NCBI GenBank assembly: GCA_000226015.1
Contig: JH153300.1
Span: 24,646-53,840 of the forward strand
Origin: Mnemiopsis leidyi
Lineage: Eukaryota > Ctenophora > Tentaculata > Lobata > Bolinopsidae
DNA length: 29,195 nt
Reading direction: 5' to 3'
The translations under genes were made by a program, and so were the position numbers. The notes beneath the pieces are model-generated. The model was not told the origin of the DNA, searched no databases, and was given only the letters and a program-made list of their open reading frames with translations. Of this stretch, positions 10,753 to 18,949 are shown piece after piece (the first letter of the stretch is position 1; every line of letters starts with the position of its first letter).

Positions 10753-11760
10753 ATGGGTAAATGTAGAGTGTGTAGTGACAAACTAACCCTCCCTTACATA
10801 CAGTGTGCGGAATGTCCGGCTTTCTTCAACCTGTGTCTCTGTTGTTTCTCGACCGGCTCCAAGACGGGGCCTCACCAGGCCTGGCACTCCTACAAACTGA
10901 TACACGCTAACATTCCCGTTATCAGTACTGACTGGAGTGCTATAGAGGAGATCAAGATGTTGAGTGCGATAGAGAGGTACGGGTTGGATTGGGAGTTGGT
11001 GGCCAGCATGCTGCCCTCTAAAAACGAGGTCCAATGCCAGGAACATTTCTACAAGTATTTTGTAAATGAACCTATCCAGAAAGCTTTGATAATCCCTCAA
11101 AACACAAAACAGAACTCACGAAAGGTGGCAGAGACGAGCGGAGTAAATCTCACCGCCGTGTTGGAAAGTCTGCCGAGCAGCGCGGTGGATAAGAAGCGCG
11201 GTGACTGGGAGTGTAGGTACGATAACCGTGCGGAGGATGACTTCATGGCGGGGGAGGGTGGAGACGAAACAGTCCGGAAACTCCAAATCGGCATCATGGA
11301 AAAGTACAGACAGACTTTACGGAAAAGGAAACTGTTGGAGAACTTGTACTACGAGTACGGAAAGATCCTGTTGGATACCCCCCGACCCCTGAACCCCCAC
11401 GACACCCCACCGCAGGTGATAGAGCTAGATCCACCAGGTACCTTCCCCCTCCGGACCATGCTCAAACTTGCCAGGTTCCTCACCCGGACCAGGTTTGACG
11501 ACATCAGAGACAAGTGTAAACGAGTTGACGAGCTGAAGAAGAGCATCAGGGAGTTACAAGCAATCCGGAAGAACGGGATAACCTCCAAATTTGGAGCGGA
11601 GGTTTATCGGAAGAAGAGAGGAGAAAGAGAGCGGGGGTTAGGGTACAAACACAACCACACTAAGAGTGTTAGAGACGTGTATTTTAATAATAATCTCTCT
11701 ATTAATGCGAGGAAGAATAACGTTAAGATGTGGCTTAGAGCTGCCACTAAGACATTGTGA
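10753..11760 (+). CDS. TADA2A: TADA2A-like adaptor of SAGA/ATAC acetyltransferases, lacking SWIRM
   Basis: A single uninterrupted frame encodes 335 residues. ADA2 proteins bind GCN5/PCAF and activate histone acetylation in the nucleus. A ZZ zinc finger occupies roughly residues 4-50 (C4xxC7, C18xxC21, then C28 and C31, with HQAWH). A SANT/Myb-like domain spans about 59-106 (DWSAIEEIKMLSAIERYGLDWELVA). The central ADA2 signature includes GDWECRYDNRAEDDF near 160 and a helical ELKKSIRELQAIRKNGIT near 275. YIQCAEC and the spacing before the SANT domain resemble TADA2A more than TADA2B. The protein stops about 50 residues after the NGIT block, whereas human TADA2A (about 443 residues) continues into a C-terminal SWIRM domain. 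I found no SWIRM-like exon between 11761 and the next gene. The start codon follows the splice acceptor at 10731. Confidence 0.88.
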   Translation: MGKCRVCSDKLTLPYIQCAECPAFFNLCLCCFSTGSKTGPHQAWHSYKLIHANIPVISTDWSAIEEIKMLSAIERYGLDWELVASMLPSKNEVQCQEHFYKYFVNEPIQKALIIPQNTKQNSRKVAETSGVNLTAVLESLPSSAVDKKRGDWECRYDNRAEDDFMAGEGGDETVRKLQIGIMEKYRQTLRKRKLLENLYYEYGKILLDTPRPLNPHDTPPQVIELDPPGTFPLRTMLKLARFLTRTRFDDIRDKCKRVDELKKSIRELQAIRKNGITSKFGAEVYRKKRGERERGLGYKHNHTKSVRDVYFNNNLSINARKNNVKMWLRAATKTL

Positions 11761-12415
11761 TAAGTCTATATTTTGTACTCGTGTTGTTTGATATCTTGTG
11801 TAATTGTTGAAGTGAGTCAGTGAGTTTAAAACCCCTCCATTGATATCAGAATTGTAGTTAACAATCTAGTCGCACCTACTCGTTGCTATCCAGTTGGTTG
11901 TGTCAAGGTATTGACATGGAAATGTTTAGATTGTCAGTTTAAATGGATTGTCAGTTTCCTGACACTCGGATAGTGTTGGTAACACTATCCAGATGGGAGT
12001 TCTCCTCAGGTCTAGAGGTTTTCTGTTGTTTTCCAATTTCTTTGAATTAAACGTATGTTATTTACCTTTTTTGTCGTGTTTTTTCTTAATACTGTTGTGA
12101 AGCAACCAACAGATTTATCTAGCGACGTATTTTACGATACTCTCAGAATTGAATGCAGAATTGAATATTTACGAAAATAAGTGAGTTTCTGAACTGTTAC
12201 TTGTTTCAATTCTAACTTGGCTTTAATATTTAATTTAGAGGCAAGATTAATGAAATTTTACATTGAATCGCATATTTCACTAAGTTTAGTTTTTACAATC
12301 TTCATTTCATAAAGTCAGTTTCGCCCAACTTGGATAACCTCACCATATCAGCTGATTACCTAGTACCCACCTTACCCCACCACTATACCTCAGCAGTAGG
12401 ATGTGACAGTCCCCC
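11761..12415. other. TADA2A 3' region and intergenic stretch
   Basis: No coding exon is recognised. The stretch includes a perfect 10-bp hairpin at 11968-11990 in the presumed TADA2A 3' UTR. Before it, ATTGTCAGTTT occurs twice (about 11931 and 11947). It ends at a pyrimidine-rich splice acceptor directly before the next gene. Confidence 0.5.
11968..11990. repeat. Perfect 10-bp stem with 3-base loop
   Basis: GGATAGTGTT and AACACTATCC flank the loop GGT. The stem lies about 210 bases after the TADA2A stop codon, so it would fall in the 3' UTR if transcribed. Its purpose is unknown. Confidence 0.8.
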
Positions 12416-12418
12416 AGC

Positions 12419-15112
12419 ATGATATGGCTGCTAGCAGGGGGTGTACTTTTAGCTTGGTACCTGATTGTACGGTACTTTCTGAGGGGCAAGTCTAGCTCCT
12501 ACACCCTCAGTCAACTCTGTCCCTCTCCAGATTGTATACGATGTAGTGCCAGTCTCAAGTCAGTCTACAGCACTGATGTTAGTATTGGAGCCATTTCATT
12601 GTATATAACTTTATTTAACTTAGTTTTGCTAAACATAATTTCATCTGATCAGTCATCAGTTTATGATAAGTTAAGATTTAATGTAGACAGTTTTCATTTT
12701 TAAATTGTTATAGAAACATATAATTTAATGACATGATATAACGAACCATTCAGGTAAGCCACAAACTGAAGAAGATGTATGGGAAGTACGAATCACTAGC
12801 AGTGCACAAGATCGAGCAGCGACTGACGTTCGACGTTTCAGCTTTACAGGACGTACGGCGCCCCACTATCTGCTATCTGCGCAACATGTGCGACGACCCG
12901 TGGCATAATCAGAAACAGAAGTATTTGCAGAACCTTCTACTTGATTCGTACAGGTTGAAGTTTGACAAGTTCTTAGAAAAGTTTTTAGAATTGGTTTCTA
13001 AAACTGGTCGAAATATGAATGAAAATCGTTACAAATTATATCCGACTTTTTAAGTTTTTAATTACCTACATATGAAATAATACCGTAAAATCCCAGTGTA
13101 ATAAAATCAGAGGTGGTGAATGTCGTTTCAGAAAAACAGCTATGGAGCTCGTCTGAAACAAGTTTCAATGGCAGTTGGCAAAAACTTTTCCTCTATAATC
13201 AAGGAAAGAAGGTAAGCACTCGGAAGGTTGAAACTTTTCAAGGCTTGGATTATCATTTCATTGAATGAGAGTTTTGTTCCTCTTCAAGGTCCATCAACAA
13301 TTGATTTATTGCCATATTATTCTACAGATAAGAAAGAGCTGTCAAGAGATGCCAAGAACCACCGCCTTGATAGAAGGTCTAGATACCTTCATGTCCGGGG
13401 TGATATTCGGAAACGCCTTCGTCTCAATCTTAGACGGACAAAGCAAGATAGAGGCCCATTGTGGACCGACAAACCTTCGTGTCAGATGTCATATGGGACT
13501 CCAGGTTGGACTGTGACAGAGAGCACTTTTACAAACACAGCTATGCCTAATTGTTTCAAATATGGCCCAATAAATATGCTACCAAAATATGGATGAAACT
13601 CCAGTTTAAGATAATTTTCACATTTTCTTGCTCATCAAAGCAGATGACATTTACTTTTCTTTCCTATCTTTGGTTCACCTCTTTCTCTGAACTCTATTCC
13701 CAGTTTGACTGCCTCGCGTAATAACTCCTCAATATTCGTACCCTGCTTAGCAGAAACCTCAATACACTGACTTGCTTTCACGTCCTTTGCTACCGTCTTC
13801 AATAAATCCTCCATATTTTCGTCTTTGTTCCTGTCGCAGTGTGTCCCAACAAGGACTATTGGAGCTTCTGGAACAATAAATCTGACTTTGTCTGCCCATT
13901 TTGCCCGTATGTTGTCAAGTTGAATTGATGATGTAACTTTGTATGTAAGAATGAACACATCTGCGTGTAAATAATATAGTCCAATAAGTCTGGAACATTC
14001 TTCATCCTCTGAAATAAGTAAGGTCCGTTTACTACAGCTCTTGTTCTTGATGAACGGCCGATCTACTTAACTTCAGTGTAAGAGAGTTAAAAAACAATAT
14101 TTTAAGTATTAAAGCTAATAATTGTAATTACCAGCAGTATCCCAGATGCCAACATCAACCTCCTGTCCGTTTTCTAATTTTACTTTTCTGTCAAATAAAT
14201 CACACAGTCGTGGAATGTAGCCACAAGAAGCTATATTTACGTCTGGGTCTTGGAGTTTTAGAGCCAGCGTCGTTTTACCTGAAGTTTTCGACAAATAACT
14301 TTATTGCCAGTTCGGTCATAGTCACGCACATTCCACCGGCAAGGAATTCTGTAAGTTATTAAATTATAGGTTCCAATATAATCAATATGTAAGATGTCAT
14401 GATTAATATTCTAATCAAAACTTACATTACCTGAAGCTCCATCTCCTGTTATGACACACTTAATAGGCCGAGATTCAGCTTCGTCTTTTACCGTCGCCAT
14501 TCTGATTTATAAGTATAACAACCACAGGTAAGAGTTAAAAGTGTGTATTTACACGTCATACATTTACTATCGGGGATAAAACACATAGTTTCTAGAAGAC
14601 AACAGAACGACAGCAAGCTTAAGAACAAGCCTGATCAGTTGTTTAGATAAGAACACCGCACTGTGACAGACAATATTGGAAGTTGTCCAGTACATCACAT
14701 AAACAAGCTCGAACAGTTTCTTACTCCTAATTAATAACTTCTCATTTCTTAGTCCTCACACCTAATTTCCAACATACAATTTCGCACACCTAATATCTAA
14801 TTTTTAACTCCTAATTTCTGACATCTCATCTGATTTCCAATTCCTAATCCTAACTGTTACTCCTTATTCCTAGTTTCTGACTTCTAATTTCTGCAGATAC
14901 CAGAGGGAGACTGCAGTATCACGGTAAATGGAGTTCGAGAACACTGGGCCAATCAAGAGTGCATCATGTTTGACGATTCGTTTATGCACAGTGCTTCTAA
15001 TAGGACGGATTCTCAGAGAATAGTCCTAATTGTAGATTTGTGGCATCCCAACTTAACTATAACTGAGGTGCAGTCAAGTTTGTCAGATAAATTTTATATC
15101 TGTTGTAAATGA
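12419..15112 (+). CDS. ASPHD-like aspartyl/asparaginyl beta-hydroxylase-domain protein
   Basis: Five exons (12419-12577, 12754-13006, 13132-13211, 13328-13504, 14897-15112) give 294 residues. The N-terminus is a short membrane anchor (about residues 2-21) followed by CPSPDCIRCS, as in vertebrate ASPHD1/2. The C-terminal part is a double-stranded beta-helix Fe(II)/2-oxoglutarate oxygenase domain. It has His208 in AHCGPTNLRVRCHMGL, His254 in FDDSFMHS, Arg264, and VDLWHPN. The spacing of 46 and 10 residues equals that of the ASPH iron and 2-oxoglutarate ligands as I recall them. The enzyme is probably active in the secretory pathway; the substrate is unknown, although EGF-like and other cysteine-rich domains are the usual ASPH targets. 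The donor at 13007 (GTCGAA) is weak; an alternative is near 13030, and only a few linker residues depend on the choice. Intron 4 holds an antisense GTPase gene. The start follows a splice acceptor by one base. Confidence 0.85.
13635..14500 (-). CDS. Divergent Rho-like small GTPase nested antisense in the ASPHD intron
   Basis: Three exons on the minus strand (14500-14431, 14278-14132, 14008-13635) give 196 residues. The P-loop GDGASGKT is at 19-26, matching the Rho form. WDTA is at 69-72, VGTHCD at 126-131, the G5 motif VSAK is present, and the protein ends in CHLL, a CAAX box expected to be geranylgeranylated. Switch I has YIPRL where Rho proteins have YVPTV, so the magnesium- and gamma-phosphate-binding threonine is arginine. 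Switch II has DTAED where the family has DTAGQ, so the Gly and catalytic Gln are Glu73 and Asp74. There is no Rho insert helix. This suggests a membrane-anchored, GTPase-deficient signalling protein like the Rnd group, but it is too divergent to assign to a named subfamily. The start codon follows a cag acceptor by one base. Confidence 0.85.
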
Positions 15113-16086
15113 AGGGTACTGATTTTTTCATTTGATATGGCACTGTTTTTCCCAAAAAGTACATGTATGTGGATATTTTAAATTCCAAAATTATAATGTT
15201 TTAATCTTTTCAGATGAATATATTTACAGAACTCTTTGCTGTCAAACATTGATAATGACTTCAAGCGTTTGAACGATGCTTCGTATTTTAAATGGTTAAC
15301 AGATTCAGATCTTCGGACTTCAATATTTCTAATCGGTACTATAAGTACTGCAAAAGAAATCGCTCCTGATGCTGAGAAAACGTAGCAGGACCAAAAAGAG
15401 AAGTCACATTTCACCTTCCTTGTTATGAATGTTATTATTATACTCTGAAAACTTTGTTTTTTATCTTTCGGCTCTGATTTAAACCCCCTATTCTTTATTT
15501 AACTTATTGGTTTTGCAGTTTGCAGATTATATTGTTTTTAATGAATTCATTGAAATTTTATTACTTAAATTATCCTTAAATGATCTCAATCATATTCCAT
15601 CTTGATGGACAATCTCGAATTATTCAATTGCTGTTGATTTAATGTTGGGCTATTTTATGTTTTTATTCAATATTTGCTCTTTGAAATTGTATAGCACTGT
15701 AAAAAGATAAATTTCACTACCACCTTTGGTCTAAATAGATCTCACAAAAATAAATCGTTAAACCATTCTACCATCGACTAGAAAGCCCAGTAACCAGTTA
15801 ACAGAGAAGCAACAAAATGTAGACTACAGCAAAGAAATGTCCCTCTGGCCAAGATACCGCGTGTACACGGCACAGTGAAGCGTACGCGCGGCCGCCCTAC
15901 CAAATTATTGTTGTAATTTAGCACTTACTTCACGCGTGTTTTTGTTAAATTTGTGTGGCATCTGTCAACCATTTTAATTGTAAATACGAAGATAAATCGA
16001 TAATAGCTAGTAATATACTCGATGAATATTTAGGTTTTAATGTAGACGAGTTAACTATGATTCTCTGTCACCTTCAAAATTCCAGG
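15113..16086. other. ASPHD-RAD1 intergenic stretch
   Basis: I see no gene. A 78-codon minus-strand frame (15178-15414) has no recognisable features. A GC-rich patch at about 15850-15905 with several CG dinucleotides could be promoter DNA of RAD1. The open frame continuing upstream from RAD1 to 15955 has no in-frame ATG before 16057 and a stop at 15946. It is best read as leader or intron sequence. Confidence 0.45.
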
Positions 16087-16899
16087 ATGGTTCAAAACAG
16101 CCAGCACATCTTCGAAGCCAGGCTAGACAACGTCCGGTGTATGTCGTCCGTTCTCAAGTCCGTTGCCTTCAAGGACTACGCAACTGTCTTCATCAGCAAC
16201 AACGGATTAAAAGTTACAGTGGAGGAGAGCAAATGTGCTCAAGTAAACGCCTTCCTTCAGAGTGATTTATTTCAGGCGTACGAGTTTTCGTCCGATACTT
16301 TGGTATTTAGGATAAACTTGAACGTATTGATGGAATGTTTAAACATATTTGGGGGAGCTCCAGGTCACTCGTTTGTCTCACTAAAGATGTACTACCCCGG
16401 GGAGGGGGAACCATTAGGGTTAGTCCTGGAAGAGGGTGGCGTCGTGACAGAGTGTCAGATAAAAACCATGGAAGCTGACGAAATATTAGATTTTAACTTT
16501 ACCAGCGTCGGAGTTCAAAACAAGATAATAATGAAATCAGAGTGTTTGCGTGACGCTTTCAGCGACTTGGACGTCAGTAGTCAGGTTATTGAGATGCTGA
16601 TGTCTCCAGATGCCCCCTACTTTAGACTGTCGACGTTCGGTCACGCCGGGACAACCACTAACGAATACCCTAAAGACTCTGACATGGTCGAGTCTTTTGA
16701 GTGCACCAAGACACAGATAAACAAGTACAAGTTGACTCTTCTGAAGCCCTCCATCAAGGCCTTGTTACAGAGCACCAAAATTTCTATCCGCATGGACGAC
16801 AGGGGTTTTCTGTCACTACAGTATATGATTAAGACAGAGGATGGGAACACTTGCTTTGTGGAGTATTTGTGTGCACCTGATGAGGATAACGAAGATTGA
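16087..16899 (+). CDS. RAD1: RAD1, subunit of the 9-1-1 checkpoint clamp
   Basis: RAD1 joins RAD9 and HUS1 in the PCNA-like ring that is loaded at DNA damage and activates ATR signalling in the nucleus. The frame encodes 270 residues in one exon and follows the family along its length. Conserved blocks include ARLDNVRC, NGLKVTVEESKCAQ, LEEGGVVTECQI, SPDAPYFRLSTFG, YPKDSDM and DRGFLSLQYMI. It ends FVEYLCAPDED, as vertebrate RAD1 does. Two starts are possible. ATG at 16087 lies one base after a splice acceptor (ccttcaaaattccag), the arrangement seen at neighbouring genes. ATG at 16057 would give 280 residues, closer to the human 282. I prefer 16087, but the choice is open. Confidence 0.9.
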   Translation: MVQNSQHIFEARLDNVRCMSSVLKSVAFKDYATVFISNNGLKVTVEESKCAQVNAFLQSDLFQAYEFSSDTLVFRINLNVLMECLNIFGGAPGHSFVSLKMYYPGEGEPLGLVLEEGGVVTECQIKTMEADEILDFNFTSVGVQNKIIMKSECLRDAFSDLDVSSQVIEMLMSPDAPYFRLSTFGHAGTTTNEYPKDSDMVESFECTKTQINKYKLTLLKPSIKALLQSTKISIRMDDRGFLSLQYMIKTEDGNTCFVEYLCAPDEDNED

Positions 16900-17281
16900 G
16901 TTAGTTCTGGTGCTGGGTTTGAGTTGCCACCCCCTCCTCCCCCCAGTTCGGATAATTTTAATTTTAAGTTCTAACTGTTGATAATAATTTCATTCCGAGT
17001 TGTAAAAGCTTGGTGTGGCTAAGTAACTTTGAGCTTCAGCCCTTATTAAAGGTTTTTCAGATTTTTACAATTTCTTCAATTTTATATTATGTAAATTATT
17101 AATTATTTGTGCTATTTTCCGATAAATGAAGTATGATAAAGAAATACAATTTTATTGTTCTATTCAACTGTCTGCAGGCTTCATCTTATTCTGGTAATTA
17201 TGCCCTGTATCTTCAGTATTTTAATCTAAAAGAGAAGACCTGACAGTACAATAATCCAAATGATTAGATTCACCTTTGTAG
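16900..17281 (+). other. RAD1 3' region and RAD1-CIAO2B intergenic stretch
   Basis: This AT-rich stretch has no reading frame of note. Short A-rich segments near 17130-17150 could serve polyadenylation of RAD1. It ends in tcacctttgtag (AG at 17280-17281), one base before the CIAO2B ATG. Confidence 0.5.
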
Positions 17282-17282
17282 G

Positions 17283-18333
17283 ATGAACGGTGCTGCACTT
17301 CAAAACGCTACACCCACACTAAAGCAAGCTTCTACTGACAGAGAGACTTCACCTGATGATTGGGATGACGAGGTTCCTCTTTAAAACTTAACTTTATTTG
17401 AAGTCTGTGAGATATTTTATTTGAACTTAATTTGATGTCTGTGAGATATTTTGGATGGAAAAAGGGTGTTCTAATCTTTGAGTAGCCAAGCTGTGACATC
17501 TTATATTACATAATCTAAATTTTTGCGAATTTCAGTCACCCAAATCCCTTTTGTAGCTATTTAAAAACCTTCTCCCTTTCCCTAGCTGATTGCGTATTGT
17601 AATAACGATCCTCTATGATTCCGTGATTTTGAATATCATTTATTGAGTAGTGGATCAACAAAGTCCGATTCAGATATTTGACGAGGTGGATGCAAGGGAG
17701 ATATTCGATCTTCTCCGCACCATAAAGGATCCAGAACATCCTCACTCGCTTGAGGAACTCAGTGTTGTTCAGGAGGAACTTATAACTTGTAACGACGTGG
17801 ACAATTACATCGATGTAATTTCTCGCTAATTTCTTCCTCTATTTCATTTTGGATTATTCGTGCCATTTTGCGAAGAAAAAGTAGCGTAAATAAAAATAGG
17901 ACATAAACCTAAAGATTTTTAAGTGTTTCTCTTACACGATTTTGTACTATAATGAACATTTTCAGGTACGTTTCACCCCGACAATACCACATTGTAGCAT
18001 GGCAACTCTCATCGGCTTATCTTTGAGAGTCAAGTTACTTCACTCGGTAGCTAACAGGTAAAGTGTGCCGTATCTCTCTATATATTTGTTTAGATTTATA
18101 TCGGCAATCTATTCTTCCATGTATCTGTCTATCTATCCATCCATCTATCTATCTAGTATATACTTGGAATATCTCTTGTCAGGTTTAAAATTGACGTAAG
18201 AGTAACCCCGGGAACCCACCAAAGTGAGGAGGCAATAAACAAGCAGCTCGGAGACAAGGAGCGGGTTGCGGCTGCACTGGAGAACCCCCAACTCCTCAAC
18301 ATGGTGAACCAGTGCATATACGGTGCTGGATAG
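17283..18333 (+). CDS. CIAO2B: CIAO2B (MIP18/FAM96B), cytosolic iron-sulfur assembly component
   Basis: CIAO2B works with CIAO1 and MMS19 to hand Fe-S clusters to cytosolic and nuclear apoproteins such as DNA polymerases and helicases. Four exons (17283-17372, 17674-17814, 17966-18057, 18183-18333) give 157 residues; the human protein has about 163. Conserved blocks are [43 protein letters not shown] with the functional Cys87, [16 protein letters not shown] and [15 protein letters not shown]. The donor of exon 1 (GTTCCT) is poor, but the phase and the N-terminal similarity (LQNATP against LENANP) support it. The acceptor of exon 2 could instead lie some 20 bases upstream, changing a few residues. 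The start follows an AG acceptor by one base. Confidence 0.92.
18125..18156. repeat. CTAT/CCAT tetranucleotide microsatellite
   Basis: A short run of imperfect CTAT and CCAT units lies in the last CIAO2B intron, just before the acceptor at 18181-18182. It adds pyrimidines to the splice site region. Confidence 0.8.
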
Positions 18334-18949
18334 ACTTAACAAGCTTCCTGTGGAGGCTGTTGGGCGAGAACTTCAGTTGATTGATAAGGACTTCAGTTCA
18401 ATGATGGTTTTACGGTTTCACGACTCACATCAGATTCTAAGATTCTTAAAAAAGGCAAACTAATAGCCGTTGAAACCGTCCTCAATGATAGCTGTCGAAA
18501 CTGTTTTAATGATAGCCCTTGAAACTGTTCTATTTCTAAATACATTTCAAAGTTTAAGCTCTTTCCAATTTAGAGCTGATTAAATTAACGTATTCGGTAA
18601 ATAATTTACAAAGGGGATTGAATTTAATAGTATTATTTTAAGCTGAATATCCGTCCTGAATAAGCATATTTGAATAATTCTCAAAACTAAAATAAAAACC
18701 GTGGCAAAGATTTCGACTAATCTGCATTTGCAGGTTTTAATTTGAAATTTGGTGAAAAATCCATTGGATTTATCATTTTTTGGGCTCTCTTTGAAAATAT
18801 GTAGTGGTTGGAATCTCACGCAAACAGCTGAACAAGCCTTTCGTGTTTGTTTTTGTTCATAGAAAAAATAAACGAGATTTTTGAACAATGTTGTGTATTA
18901 TAATTAATCACCAAATTGAATGATCTGATCACATCAGACTGGAGCAATT
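18334..18949. other. Convergent 3' intergenic region between CIAO2B and the cathepsin gene
   Basis: Both flanking genes end here, CIAO2B on + and the cathepsin on -. A three-copy, roughly 24-base tandem repeat lies at 18461-18533, built around the core TGATAGC then GAAACTGTT. The rest is AT-rich with no supported gene. The minus-strand frame at 18580-18888 has no recognisable features. Confidence 0.6.

Noticed and set aside
15955-16056. Upstream extension of the RAD1 reading frame
   Set aside because: It opens only with GTG, has a stop just before it, contains no ATG before 16057, and shows no RAD1 similarity. It is more likely leader or intron sequence.
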